Origin: UBA11710 sp049287025
GTDB lineage: Bacteria; Patescibacteriota; Patescibacteriia; Magasanikbacterales; UBA922
DNA: 27,090 nucleotides
Assembly: GCA_049287025.1 (NCBI GenBank)
Contig: JBAQFA010000038.1
Location: 1 to 27,090, forward strand
Reading direction: 5' to 3'
The number at the start of each line of letters is the position of its first letter. Position 1 is the stretch's first letter. A model generated the notes under the pieces. That model worked only from the letters and a program-made list of their open reading frames with translations, was not told the origin of the DNA and did not search any database. This document shows positions 13,691 to 22,446 of the stretch, piece after piece. The position numbers were made by a program, and so were the translations under genes.

Positions 13691-14960
13691 ACATCCGATC
13701 GTATTCATGCACTTCAATCTGAGAGTCAATTTGTTTGGCAGTTTCAATCGCTACTGACACTACGATCAAAAGTGAGGTACCACCGATTACGAGTGATTGG
13801 GTACCGGTAAAAGCTTGCAAGACTAGAGGCATGATAGCAATTAAGCCCAAGAATAAAGCACCAACAAAGATTAATCGATTCATGGTCTTGCCTAAATATT
13901 CTTCAGTTTGCTTACCAGGACGAATCCCAGGAATAAAACCACCCTGTCTTTGTAAATTCTCAGCCATTTTTTGGGGATGAAAAATAACTGCAGTATAAAA
14001 ATAGGTAAAGCCAAATACCAAAACAAAATACAATATGGCGTAGAATAATTGATTATTAAAAATATCTACAATAAACTTGGCAGCCGTGGCAGAAAAGCCT
14101 GTACCATTTACAAAAAACTGAGCAATCATTGGTGGAAATAAAACGACTGAGATAGCAAAGATAATCGGAATTACACCCGCCATGTTTACGCGCAAAGGTA
14201 AATGAGTGCTATTACCACCATAGGTTTTATTACCCCGAATTTGTTTGGCATAACTGACTGGAATATTGCGTTGACCCTCACTAATTATAACCACACCAAC
14301 AATTGTACCTAAGGCAATCGCCACAAATAATAAATAAGTAACCAAATCAGCTGAATTATAATTTACTACCAAATTTTGAATAACATTTGGCAAACTAGCT
14401 ACGATGCCGGCAAAGATAAGTAATGAAATACCATTACCAATTTTCTTTTCTGTTATTAATTCTCCAATCCACATCAAAAATACTGTACCAGCCGAAATAA
14501 TAATCATAATTGAAGCTAACTTCCAATATGTCAAATCTGGAATGATATTATTTTGGGATTGATTCAAAAGCTTGATCATACCAAAAGCTTGCAACAAAGC
14601 CAAAGGCACCGTTGCTAATCTGGTATACATATTGATTTTTTGTTGACCAGCTTCACCCTCTTTTTGCATTTCTTCCAAACGAGGAATAACCATGGCTAGC
14701 AACTGAAATATAATTGAAGATGTAATATATGGTGATACACCCATGAGCACGATAGAAAAATTTTCCATGGTGCCACCAGAAAAAACATTTAATAGGCCTA
14801 AAATTTGATTACCCGATAAAAACTTTGCCAAAGCGACGGTATCTACTCCTGGAATTGGAATATGAGCGGCAAATCTAAAAATGACAAGAAGTCCTAAAAC
14901 AAATAGGACTCGGTTTCTTAAATCTTTAATTTTCCAAATTCGTCTAATCTTTTCCCACAT
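13689..14960 (-). CDS. secY: Preprotein translocase subunit SecY
   Basis: Pore of the Sec channel in the cytoplasmic membrane. 423 residues from the ATG at 14960; a TTG nine bases earlier is less likely. Ten membrane helices can be followed, beginning VLFVLGLLVIFRFAAHIPIPGVD. The plug and the TM2 region (LLNVFSGGTMENFSIVLMGVSPYITSSIIFQLL) and the ribosome-binding loops (QRNIPVSYAKQIRGNK and FIPGIRPGKQTEEYL) are present. The order rplO-secY is standard. A terminator follows, so adk and map are not in the same transcript as usual. Confidence 0.97.
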   Translation of the reverse strand: MWEKIRRIWKIKDLRNRVLFVLGLLVIFRFAAHIPIPGVDTVALAKFLSGNQILGLLNVFSGGTMENFSIVLMGVSPYITSSIIFQLLAMVIPRLEEMQKEGEAGQQKINMYTRLATVPLALLQAFGMIKLLNQSQNNIIPDLTYWKLASIMIIISAGTVFLMWIGELITEKKIGNGISLLIFAGIVASLPNVIQNLVVNYNSADLVTYLLFVAIALGTIVGVVIISEGQRNIPVSYAKQIRGNKTYGGNSTHLPLRVNMAGVIPIIFAISVVLFPPMIAQFFVNGTGFSATAAKFIVDIFNNQLFYAILYFVLVFGFTYFYTAVIFHPQKMAENLQRQGGFIPGIRPGKQTEEYLGKTMNRLIFVGALFLGLIAIMPLVLQAFTGTQSLVIGGTSLLIVVSVAIETAKQIDSQIEVHEYDRM

Positions 14961-14968
14961 ACAAATCA

Positions 14969-15052
14969 ACTATCCAGATATCCAGATAATTCAGATTGAC
15001 GGATGCCAATTTGTTATCTGTAGATCTGGATTATCTGGATATCCGAATAGTT
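14969..15052. repeat. Large inverted-repeat element between rplO and secY
   Basis: ACTATCCAGATATCCAGATA (from 14969) pairs with TATCTGGATATCCGAATAGT (15033-15052), and the inner AATTCAGAT pairs with ATCTGGATT. The loop holds ACGGATGCCAATTTGTTAT, the core shared with the element at 7286-7380. It sits inside the transcribed operon and would fold into a long hairpin in the mRNA. Confidence 0.7.
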
Positions 15053-15073
15053 AATTATCCTTATATCCGTAGT

Positions 15074-15517
15074 TTAAAAAACTATCTTTGAACCACTCTT
15101 CTCAATCAATTCAACGGCTTTCTTACTAGCAAGACAACTTTTGATTGTCACTTTCTTTTTCAATTCACCTCTAGCGACGATTTTTACACCATTTACTGGA
15201 CGATTAATTACACCTTTTTTATCTAAATAGCGTGGTGTTACCAAATCACCTTCTTTAACAATTCGTTCTAAAGTACTCAAAGTTACAGTTTCTTTTTTGC
15301 TGTACATACTTTTAAAACCACGAAGTTTTGGTACTTTTAATAAAGAAGCTCTAAAAGCGCGAATTTGAGTTCTGCTCTTACCACCAGAACGAGATCTTTG
15401 ACCTTTTAAACCACGCGCTGAATAAGTACCTTTACCAGAAGCATTACCACGACCAACTCTTTTTCCTCTTCGCTTTATTCCGGTACCGGGTTTAATTGTG
15501 CTAGCAGTTAATACCAT
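15074..15517 (-). CDS. rplO: 50S ribosomal protein L15 (uL15)
   Basis: 147 residues. The Gly/Arg-rich N-terminus (KRRGKRVGRGNASGKGTYSARG) that penetrates 23S rRNA is complete, and the C-terminal fold (NGVKIVARGELKKKVTIK) is present. It begins 12 bases after rpsE with no rpmD (L30) in between. Followed by a long inverted repeat and secY. Confidence 0.97.
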   Translation of the reverse strand: MVLTASTIKPGTGIKRRGKRVGRGNASGKGTYSARGLKGQRSRSGGKSRTQIRAFRASLLKVPKLRGFKSMYSKKETVTLSTLERIVKEGDLVTPRYLDKKGVINRPVNGVKIVARGELKKKVTIKSCLASKKAVELIEKSGSKIVF

Positions 15518-15529
15518 ATTTAATATTTA

Positions 15530-16126
15530 TTATTGTTTATCATTATCTTTTTTAGCCTTTTGTACCACTTCTTTTTTACTTTCATCAACAGGGTTTACAC
15601 CTGCATCCAATTTGGCTACAACTGGCTCAACTTTTTTTGAAAAACTATTCTTTTTAAACATTTGCAAACAATCAAAAGTAGCTTTTACATTACTAATTTT
15701 ATTATTAGTTCTGCCAATCATTTTAGCTGAAGCATTTGGGATACCAGCCAATTCCAACACTACTCTTATTGAACCACCGGCAATAATACCACTCCCCTTT
15801 GGAGCTGGTTTAATAAAAACCTTGGCAGCTTTATATTTGGCTTGCACAGTATGAGGAATAGAATCAGCATTCATTGGCACAGTGATAACATTTTTCTTGG
15901 CTTGATTAACCGCTTTTTCTACTGCCATCTGGACATCTTTACCTTTGTCAACACCATAACCAACCCGGCCTTTTCTGTCACCAATCACAACAGTGGCGCG
16001 AAAACTCAATTGTTTTCCACCTTTTGTCACACGAGTCACACGAGCCAAATCAACAATTTGTTGATCAAACTCTGGTTTCTCTTTTTTTGGTTTTTGACCT
16101 GGTTTTCCTTTACCTTTGTATGCCAT
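15530..16126 (-). CDS. rpsE: 30S ribosomal protein S5 (uS5)
   Basis: 198 residues. The dsRNA-binding-like domain (VVIGDRKGRVGYGVDKGKD, about 46-64) and the C-terminal domain (KGSGIIAGGSIRVVLELAGI) are intact. A lysine-rich N-terminus and an acidic/lysine C-terminal tail (KKEVVQKAKKDNDKQ) extend beyond the common core. The start has only A+T-rich sequence upstream, with no Shine-Dalgarno. Confidence 0.97.
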   Translation of the reverse strand: MAYKGKGKPGQKPKKEKPEFDQQIVDLARVTRVTKGGKQLSFRATVVIGDRKGRVGYGVDKGKDVQMAVEKAVNQAKKNVITVPMNADSIPHTVQAKYKAAKVFIKPAPKGSGIIAGGSIRVVLELAGIPNASAKMIGRTNNKISNVKATFDCLQMFKKNSFSKKVEPVVAKLDAGVNPVDESKKEVVQKAKKDNDKQ

Positions 16127-16147
16127 ATATATTTAAAATTATTTTTT

Positions 16148-16522
16148 TTAAAATTTCAAACCGGCTTCTCTTGCTCCATCAGCAACTGCTTGAACTCTAC
16201 CTTGATATTTATAGCCAGCTCGATCAAACACTACTTTGGTAACACCAGCTTCTTTAGCTTTGGCACCAAGACTCTTGCCTACGAGATAAGCCACGGCTGT
16301 CTTGCCTTTTCTTTCACCAACATCTTGTTTTGTATCAACACTCTTGCTGTGAACAGCTACTAGAGTTTTACCACTAATATCATCAATCAATTGGGCATAA
16401 AAATTTACCAAACCTTTAAAAACATTAAAACGAGGACAATCGGCTGTACCAGAAACTCTAGTACGAACGCGCTGTTGTCTTCTCTGTCTTCTGTCTGATT
16501 TAGTTTTTAATCTTTTTACCAT
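16148..16522 (-). CDS. rplR: 50S ribosomal protein L18 (uL18)
   Basis: Binds 5S rRNA in the central protuberance. 124 residues, with the arginine-rich N-terminus (KSDRRQRRQQRVRTRVSG), PRFNVFKGLVNFYAQLIDD, and the family ending FDRAGYKYQGRVQAVADGAR. Length and order between rplF and rpsE are normal. Confidence 0.97.
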   Translation of the reverse strand: MVKRLKTKSDRRQRRQQRVRTRVSGTADCPRFNVFKGLVNFYAQLIDDISGKTLVAVHSKSVDTKQDVGERKGKTAVAYLVGKSLGAKAKEAGVTKVVFDRAGYKYQGRVQAVADGAREAGLKF

Positions 16523-16533
16523 ATCTTTATTTA

Positions 16534-17082
16534 TTAACTAGCAGATTTAGCCGCTGTCTTACCTTCTTTACGGCGGATAACTTCTTCAAGATATTTAATT
16601 CCTTTACCTTTGTAAGGTTCTGGTTTTCTAATTTTTCTAATTTCGGCAGCCACATTACCCAATAATTCTTTATTAGAACTTTCCAGAGTAATTAAATTCT
16701 TTTCTACTCCAGCGGTCACAGTCTCTGGTATTTTATAAACTACTGAGTGTGAATAACCAACTTCCAGTTTCAAATCTTTACCTTGCATGGCCACTTTATA
16801 ACCCACACCATTAATTTCTAATTGTTTTTTAAATCCAGTCGTCACCCCAGTCACCATATTTTGGATGTGAGAAGAAAAAGTTCCCCACAACGAACGTTCA
16901 GATTTTTCATCTTCATTTTTTACTGAGACAGAAATAACATTGTCCTCAATCTTAACACTGACTTTATCATTAAGTTTGCGAGTCAAAGTTCCTTTTGGAC
17001 CTTTTACCAAAATTTCATCTGTTTTTAGATCAACAGTTACTCCAGCTGGAATTTGAATTGTTCTTTTGCCTATACGTGACAT
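16534..17082 (-). CDS. rplF: 50S ribosomal protein L6 (uL6)
   Basis: 182 residues, two similar alpha/beta domains. MSRIGKRTIQIPAGV opens the protein and ILVKGPKGTLTRKL follows. The second domain has the conserved rRNA-binding part near the end, IRKIRKPEPYKGKGIKY. Normal length and position. Confidence 0.97.
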   Translation of the reverse strand: MSRIGKRTIQIPAGVTVDLKTDEILVKGPKGTLTRKLNDKVSVKIEDNVISVSVKNEDEKSERSLWGTFSSHIQNMVTGVTTGFKKQLEINGVGYKVAMQGKDLKLEVGYSHSVVYKIPETVTAGVEKNLITLESSNKELLGNVAAEIRKIRKPEPYKGKGIKYLEEVIRRKEGKTAAKSAS

Positions 17083-17094
17083 ATTTTTTCAAAG

Positions 17095-17487
17095 TTAATA
17101 TACTGAACAAATAATTTCTCCACCAATACCCAACTTACGAGCTTGCTTATTAGTCATAAAACCCTGTGAAGTAGATATAACAGCCACACCAAAATCATTC
17201 AAAATTCTTGGCATTTCTTCAGACTTACGATAAATACGATAACCAGGCTTACTCACTCGGACCAAAGATCTAATTTGTGGTTCTCGGTCATTGTACAAAA
17301 GCTCAATGGTTAATTTTTTTACTGGCTTTTCTTCTACAATCTCAACTTTGCCCACATATTTTTCTTGAGCCAAAATATCAGCAATCGCTTTTTTTACCTT
17401 TGAAAAAGGTAATACAACATTTGCCCGTCTTGATAATTGGGCATTGCGTATACGAGTTAACATGTCTGCGATAGGATCGGTCATCAT
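17095..17487 (-). CDS. rpsH: 30S ribosomal protein S8 (uS8)
   Basis: Binds the central domain of 16S rRNA. 130 residues, with DPIADMLTRIRNAQLSRR at the start and the conserved C-terminal STSQGFMTNKQARKLGIGGE. Two adjacent ATG codons (17487, 17484) are possible starts. Confidence 0.97.
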   Translation of the reverse strand: MMTDPIADMLTRIRNAQLSRRANVVLPFSKVKKAIADILAQEKYVGKVEIVEEKPVKKLTIELLYNDREPQIRSLVRVSKPGYRIYRKSEEMPRILNDFGVAVISTSQGFMTNKQARKLGIGGEIICSVY

Positions 17488-17547
17488 AAACTTTGAATAA
17501 TTTTATTGACTATAATTATTTATTAGGATTGATAATTAAAATAATTT

Positions 17548-17733
17548 TTACCAGCTTGATTTTCTCACACCCGGTAATTTTCCTTGATTAGCCAGTTCCC
17601 GGAAACAAATTCTACATAAACCAAATTTCCGCATAAAACCATGCTTGCGGCCGCATTTCCAACAACGACGTACAATTCTAGTCGTATATTTTGGTGTTCT
17701 GTTTGATTTTGCAATTTGTCCTTGTGTCGCCAT
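17548..17733 (-). CDS. rpsN: 30S ribosomal protein S14, short zinc-binding type
   Basis: 61 residues, the type Z (C+) form. The zinc ribbon is CWKC (24-27) and CRIC (40-43) around GRKHGFMRKFGL. Only this form is seen between rplE and rpsH, its usual place. A weak AAAGAAG lies upstream. Confidence 0.97.
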   Translation of the reverse strand: MATQGQIAKSNRTPKYTTRIVRRCWKCGRKHGFMRKFGLCRICFRELANQGKLPGVRKSSW

Positions 17734-17771
17734 ATTTAACTTCTTCTTTAAAAAACATTTATTATATAATT

Positions 17772-18317
17772 CTATTTATTTCTAAATGGGAAACCAATCA
17801 TCTTCAATAAAGCCAAACCTTGTTCTTTATTTTTGGCTGAAGTAGTAATAACCACTTGCAAACCATGAATCTTATTGACAGCATCACTCTTTACTTCTGC
17901 AAACGGTAGTTGTTCTTTAAAACCAATACTATAATTACCTTGTTTATCAAATGATTTTGGACTAATGCCACGAAAATCCTTAACCCGAGGTAAAACGATA
18001 TTAGCCATTTTATCCAAAAAATCATACATTCTCTTGCCATGTAAAGTGACTGACACACCTACTTCATTGCCTTCACGAATCTTAAAATTGGAAATAGATT
18101 TGGTAGTCTTGTTATGAACAGGCTTTTGACCAGTAATCAATGTCAATGTCTTTGTTACATTTTCTATATAAGCACCATCTTTTATAAACCGTCCATAGCC
18201 AACATTTACTGTCACTTTTTTAATTTTTGGGACTTGCATGACATTTTTAAAACCAAACTCTGTCATCAAGGCTGGAACAACTTTTTCTTTATAAATTTTG
18301 TTTAATCTTGATTCCAT
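17772..18317 (-). CDS. rplE: 50S ribosomal protein L5 (uL5)
   Basis: Binds 5S rRNA and contacts the P-site tRNA. 181 residues with MTEFGFKNVMQVPKIKKVTV, TGQKPVHNKTTKSISNFKIR and LPRVKDFRGISPKSFDKQGN, all typical. Placed between rplX and rpsN as usual. Confidence 0.97.
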   Translation of the reverse strand: MESRLNKIYKEKVVPALMTEFGFKNVMQVPKIKKVTVNVGYGRFIKDGAYIENVTKTLTLITGQKPVHNKTTKSISNFKIREGNEVGVSVTLHGKRMYDFLDKMANIVLPRVKDFRGISPKSFDKQGNYSIGFKEQLPFAEVKSDAVNKIHGLQVVITTSAKNKEQGLALLKMIGFPFRNK

Positions 18318-18327
18318 ATTTATTATT

Positions 18328-18648
18328 TTATTCTATATATTCACCACTAACTTTAGCTACGCGTTTTTTTTCATTACCTTCTTGTTTATAACCAACTCTA
18401 GTCGCTTTGCCTGATTTTGGATCAAGCAACATTACATTGCTAATACTAATTGGAGCTGGTAATTCAATTATTTGTCCTTTTTCACCTTGTTTTCTAGTTC
18501 GCATGTGTTTTTTCAAAATGTTCACATCTTCAATAACCACAAATAATTTTTGAGTAGATTTATTTTTTAAAACCTGAATAACCTTACCAGTCTTTCCACT
18601 GTCTTTTCCTTTTATAACTTTTACTTTGTCACCAGTTTTTATTTTCAT
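18328..18648 (-). CDS. rplX: 50S ribosomal protein L24 (uL24)
   Basis: Early 23S rRNA assembly protein. 106 residues. The KOW motif is at the start (KIKTGDKVKVIKGKDSGKTG), followed by NILKKHMRTRKQGEKGQI and VMLLDPKSGKATRVGYK. A repeat element of about 95 bases lies between it and rplN, although both are surely in one operon. Confidence 0.97.
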   Translation of the reverse strand: MKIKTGDKVKVIKGKDSGKTGKVIQVLKNKSTQKLFVVIEDVNILKKHMRTRKQGEKGQIIELPAPISISNVMLLDPKSGKATRVGYKQEGNEKKRVAKVSGEYIE

Positions 18649-18650
18649 AA

Positions 18651-18746
18651 CATTGATTTCACTGATTTATTATATTTGATTACACTGATTTGGAGGATGT
18701 CTTTTATATCTGTGAAATCCATTTCCAAATCTGTGCAATCAGTGTT
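18651..18746. repeat. CACAGATTT-type inverted repeat between rplN and rplX
   Basis: TGATTACACTGATTTGGA (18677-18694) faces TCCAAATCTGTGCAATCA (18724-18741), pairing at 16 of 18 positions. The outer parts repeat TTTCACTGATTTA. A related copy lies between rplW and rplB (22447-22556). Confidence 0.7.
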
Positions 18747-19118
18747 TTATAAAACTTCAGGCGCTAATGAAATAATCTTTTGGAAACCTTTTATTCTAAG
18801 CTCTCTGGCCACTGGTCCAAAAATACGTGTGCCTTTTGGTTCTTTGCTTTTTTTATCAATAATTACAGCGGCATTATTATCAAAACGGATATAAGTACCA
18901 TCTTTACGACGCATTTCTTTTCTTTGACGAACAATCACAGCATGAACAACATCACCTTTCTTTATGGCGGCACGTGGAGCAGCTTCTTTGACAGCGCAAG
19001 TAATTATGTCACCAAGGAAGGAATAACGTTTCTTATATCCACCCAAGACACGAATACATTGTAATTTTTTTGCGCCAGAATTGTCTGCCACTTCTAACAT
19101 TGATCTATGCTGGATCAT
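18747..19118 (-). CDS. rplN: 50S ribosomal protein L14 (uL14)
   Basis: 123 residues. MIQHRSMLEVADNSGAKKLQ, RRKDGTYIRFDNNAAVII and the end KGFQKIISLAPEVL are family hallmarks. The stop is followed immediately by the CACAGATTT repeat. Confidence 0.98.
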   Translation of the reverse strand: MIQHRSMLEVADNSGAKKLQCIRVLGGYKKRYSFLGDIITCAVKEAAPRAAIKKGDVVHAVIVRQRKEMRRKDGTYIRFDNNAAVIIDKKSKEPKGTRIFGPVARELRIKGFQKIISLAPEVL

Positions 19119-19139
19119 ACTTTAATAATTTATATATAT

Positions 19140-19406
19140 TTAATTGACAATTTTTATTAAACGCCATTTTTTGGTCTTGCTAAAAGGACGACACTCTTCA
19201 AAAATTACTTTATCACCAACTTTAGCAGTATTATTTTCATCATGCACCGCATACTTCTTGCTAGACATATACTGTTTTCTGTATTTAGCATGCATTTTTT
19301 TAATTTTTACCAAAACATGGATTGTTTTATTTTCTACAGTACTCAAAACCTCGCCTTCAAAACGACGGTGAATTACAACTTTTGTTTTATTAGCTTCATT
19401 TGTCAT
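19140..19406 (-). CDS. rpsQ: 30S ribosomal protein S17 (uS17)
   Basis: 88 residues, OB fold with EGEVLSTVENKTIHVLVK and the conserved VGDKVIFEECRPFSKTKKWR. The start is two bases before rpmC ends; a weak AAGAAG lies upstream. Confidence 0.97.
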   Translation of the reverse strand: MTNEANKTKVVIHRRFEGEVLSTVENKTIHVLVKIKKMHAKYRKQYMSSKKYAVHDENNTAKVGDKVIFEECRPFSKTKKWRLIKIVN

Positions 19407-19408
19407 AT

Positions 19409-19600
19409 TTACTTCTTATTTTTAGCATTTAACAAAGTCAAAATTTGAGCAACTATTTTTTTATTATTACGAATTTCTCGCACTTTTTTCAACTGATTTT
19501 CACTAGCCTTAAAACGCAATTCACGAACTTCTTCTCTCTTTTCTGACAACAAATCTTGTAGTTCTTTTATGCTTTTATTTTTTAAATCCTTAATATCCAT
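19409..19600 (-). CDS. rpmC: 50S ribosomal protein L29 (uL29)
   Basis: 63 residues from the ATG at 19600, two helices: MDIKDLKNKSIKELQDLLSE and LKKVREIRNNKKIVAQILT. A longer frame from 19651 overlaps the rplP end and is not plausible. It binds near the peptide exit tunnel. Confidence 0.95.
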   Translation of the reverse strand: MDIKDLKNKSIKELQDLLSEKREEVRELRFKASENQLKKVREIRNNKKIVAQILTLLNAKNKK

Positions 19601-19604
19601 ATCA

Positions 19605-20018
19605 TTAGTCTTTTTTAATAAATTTAACTTTGGTTGGCAATTTATAACCACTCAAGAGTAAAGCTGTTCTAGCTTCGCTTTCCAAAATACCATCCATTTC
19701 CATCATGACTGTGCCTGGTTTGACAGTACAAACATAATGATCCGGAGCACCTTTTCCTCCACCCATTGGCACTTCACTACCTTTTTTTGTTACTGGTCTA
19801 TCAGGGAAAATTCTAATCCAAATCTTACCACCACGACGAACATAACGAGTCAGTACACGACGAGCTGCTTCAATTTGACGTGAAGTCACCCAAGCATGAT
19901 CAAGAGCAACAATACCAAAAGCGCCAAAAGCTAAAGTGTTTATACGGCTGGCCACTCCTCTATTCTTATGACGTGGCTTGTGCCATTTTCTATGTTTTAC
20001 TTTCTTGGGTAACAGCAT
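19605..20018 (-). CDS. rplP: 50S ribosomal protein L16 (uL16)
   Basis: 137 residues. MLLPKKVKHRKWHKPRHKNR, then WVTSRQIEAARRVLTRYVRR and WIRIFPDRPVTKKGSEVPMG are all typical. Lies next to the A-site tRNA. Its stop is four bases before rpmC. Confidence 0.98.
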   Translation of the reverse strand: MLLPKKVKHRKWHKPRHKNRGVASRINTLAFGAFGIVALDHAWVTSRQIEAARRVLTRYVRRGGKIWIRIFPDRPVTKKGSEVPMGGGKGAPDHYVCTVKPGTVMMEMDGILESEARTALLLSGYKLPTKVKFIKKD

Positions 20019-20055
20019 ACCTTTTATAAAATTTTTTATTTATAATTTTCAAAAT

Positions 20056-20751
20056 TTAATCCTTTTTGATTTCTTTTTTGGAATCAGTATCATTAACTTC
20101 AGTAAACTTATCTTTTCTACCAAATATTTCACCATGACAAATCCATACTTTTACACCAATTTTACCATAAATCGTATCGGCTTCTACCAGGGCGTAATCA
20201 ACATCACTTCTTAAGGTAATCAATGGCACTGTTCCAGCGGCCAACTTTTCTGTTCTAGCTATTTCTACACCATTCAATCTTCCAGCCATACAAATTTTTA
20301 CTCCTTTGGCACCGGCTTTCATCACTCTTTCAATCGTTTGTTTCATGATACGGCGGAAAGGAATACGTTTTTCCACATCAGCCGCACAAGTCTGAGCGAC
20401 AATTGAAGCTGATAAAGCTGGAGACTTCACTTCTTTAATATTCAATTTAACCTTAAGTGACATTTGTAAAAATTTTCTTTCAATTTCTTTTCGTAAATCA
20501 TCTAAAGGCTTACCACCACGACCAATTATAAAACCTGGTTTACCAGCAAATACAGTAATAGTCATGCTCTTTGGACCTCGTTCTACACCAATAGAATCAA
20601 TATGGGCATCTTTAAATTTTTTTGTCAAAAATTCACGAATACTAATATCCTGTTCTGCCATTTTTGGATAATTGTTTTTTCCAAACCACTTTGAATCCCA
20701 AGTATAAATGACTTGTGTTCTATGTGCTCTTGGATGTACTTTATGACCCAT
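20056..20751 (-). CDS. rpsC: 30S ribosomal protein S3 (uS3)
   Basis: 231 residues. MGHKVHPRAHRTQVIYTWDS opens the N-terminal domain; the KH domain carries GFIIGRGGKPLDDLRKEIE; the C-terminal domain has VKICMAGRLNGVEIARTE. It ends in a short charged tail (DSKKEIKKD). Confidence 0.97.
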   Translation of the reverse strand: MGHKVHPRAHRTQVIYTWDSKWFGKNNYPKMAEQDISIREFLTKKFKDAHIDSIGVERGPKSMTITVFAGKPGFIIGRGGKPLDDLRKEIERKFLQMSLKVKLNIKEVKSPALSASIVAQTCAADVEKRIPFRRIMKQTIERVMKAGAKGVKICMAGRLNGVEIARTEKLAAGTVPLITLRSDVDYALVEADTIYGKIGVKVWICHGEIFGRKDKFTEVNDTDSKKEIKKD

Positions 20752-20777
20752 ATAAATTAATTTCCAATTAACTAAAA

Positions 20778-21254
20778 TTACTTATTTTCTGTTTTTTTAT
20801 CAATTTTTTCTTCAGTTTTATCTTCTTTTTTGTCTTCCTTCTTATCTTCTTTAACAACTTTTTTATTTTTATCCTGAGCTTTAGCCGAAGGATTTTTTAC
20901 TTTTTTACCTTCATTAGCTTCACCTTCCAAAACAATCGTCACATGAGAACCACGCTTCTTTAGTGGTGAAGCTGAACCCATAGCTCTTGGCATCCAACGA
21001 TGTAAGGCTGGGGCTTCATCTACAAAAGCGGTTTTAACAACCAAAGTTTCTTCTTTTAAATTATTGTTTTCTCGAGCATTGGCCACAGCCGACAACAAAA
21101 GTTTCAAAACTGGACGAGAAGCATGCTTTTGATTATTTTCCAATTGAGAGGCAGCGTCTTCCACTTTTAAACCACGAATAAGACCAATAAGCAAACGAAC
21201 TTTTCGTGGGCTCATTCTCAAATGTCTTAATTTTGCTGTGACTTGTTCTTTCAT
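20778..21254 (-). CDS. rplV: 50S ribosomal protein L22 (uL22) with lysine-rich C-terminal tail
   Basis: Residues 1-110 are a normal L22, with LRHLRMSPRKVRLLIGLIRG and the exit-tunnel loop FVDEAPALHRWMPRAMGSAS. About 45 residues of repeated Lys/Asp/Glu (VKEDKKEDKKEDKTEEK) follow and make the protein 158 residues, longer than the usual 110-120. Confidence 0.96.
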   Translation of the reverse strand: MKEQVTAKLRHLRMSPRKVRLLIGLIRGLKVEDAASQLENNQKHASRPVLKLLLSAVANARENNNLKEETLVVKTAFVDEAPALHRWMPRAMGSASPLKKRGSHVTIVLEGEANEGKKVKNPSAKAQDKNKKVVKEDKKEDKKEDKTEEKIDKKTENK

Positions 21255-21257
21255 ATA

Positions 21258-21545
21258 TTATTCAGATTTCTTTTGTTCTTTAGCCATTTTTCCACCATGA
21301 CCAAGGAATTTTCTAGTTGGAGAAAATTCTCCCAACTTATGTCCAACCATATTTTCTTCTACAAAGACATTGATAAAATCTTTTCCATTGTGGACCAAAA
21401 AAGTCAAACCAATAAATTCTGGCGTAATTGTACAGGCCCGTGCCCAAGTCTTGATTGGTGTGTTGTCTTTTGTTTGTCTGGCCTTGACTGCTTTTTTCAT
21501 CAATTTTTCATCAATATAAGGCCCTTTTTTTAAACTTCTTGACAT
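21258..21545 (-). CDS. rpsS: 30S ribosomal protein S19 (uS19)
   Basis: 95 residues from ATG 21545, which gives the conserved start MSRSLKKGPYIDEKLMKK; the frame extends three codons upstream but that is unlikely. VFVEENMVGHKLGEFSPTRK is the 16S-binding region. The stop is three bases before rplV. Confidence 0.97.
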   Translation of the reverse strand: MSRSLKKGPYIDEKLMKKAVKARQTKDNTPIKTWARACTITPEFIGLTFLVHNGKDFINVFVEENMVGHKLGEFSPTRKFLGHGGKMAKEQKKSE

Positions 21546-21603
21546 AGTCCACAAAAATTATTTTCTTTTTTAGTTATATATTTTTTAATATTTTATTCTA
21601 AAT

Positions 21604-22446
21604 TTATTTGCTTTTCTTTCGTCTCTGAACAATAAACTTATTACTCCATTTACTTCTCTTTCTTGTCTTAACACCCAAAGCTTTCTTGCCCCATGGAGTT
21701 TTTGGACCACCACGTAAACCGATCGGACTGTGACCTTCTCCACCACCATGTGGGTGGTCAATTGGGTTCATGTTCTTACCTTTTACAATTGGTCTCCAAC
21801 CTAGCATTCTTCTCCGACCTGCCTTACCCCATCTTACCAAAGATTTGTCTTGATTGCTAATTGTTCCTACATTCGCGGCACATTCTTTCTTTATCAATCG
21901 GACTTCTCCAGAAGGTAGTTTCAATTGAGCATATTTACCTTCTATAGTTTGAAATTGAGCACAATTACCAGCTCCTCTTACCAATTGTCCACCTTTACCA
22001 GGAGTCATTTCTACATTGTAAACAAATAAACCAATTGGGATAAATTCTAATGGCATTCTATTGCCAACCTTAGCTTCAATTTTATTTTTACTAGACATTA
22101 CTTTATCACCCACGGCAATTCCTTTTGGAGCAATGAAATAAGCTTTTTCACCACCAGTATATTCTACGAGCATTATTCTGGCGCCACGATTTGGATCATA
22201 TTCAATTGTTTTTACCTCAGCTTCAATATCAAATTTGGCACATTTAAAATCAACAATTCTATAAAGTCTTTTTACTCCACCACCACGATGTCTAACAGTA
22301 ATTTTACCAGTGTTATTTCTTCCAGAATTTTTCTTGAGAGTAGTAACCAAAGACTTTTCTGGTACAATATTTGTAATATCAGAAAAATCCTGTACGCTTG
22401 ATTTGCGTCTACCTGGTGTAGTTGGTTTGTAGACTTTAATTCCCAT
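21604..22446 (-). CDS. rplB: 50S ribosomal protein L2 (uL2)
   Basis: 280 residues. Core 23S rRNA protein near the peptidyl transferase centre. RHRGGGVKRLYRIVDFK, MTPGKGGQLVRGAG, and the functionally important NPIDHPHGGGEGHSPIG (about 227-243) are present. The 5' side is occupied by a repeat that separates it from rplW. Confidence 0.98.
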   Translation of the reverse strand: MGIKVYKPTTPGRRKSSVQDFSDITNIVPEKSLVTTLKKNSGRNNTGKITVRHRGGGVKRLYRIVDFKCAKFDIEAEVKTIEYDPNRGARIMLVEYTGGEKAYFIAPKGIAVGDKVMSSKNKIEAKVGNRMPLEFIPIGLFVYNVEMTPGKGGQLVRGAGNCAQFQTIEGKYAQLKLPSGEVRLIKKECAANVGTISNQDKSLVRWGKAGRRRMLGWRPIVKGKNMNPIDHPHGGGEGHSPIGLRGGPKTPWGKKALGVKTRKRSKWSNKFIVQRRKKSK

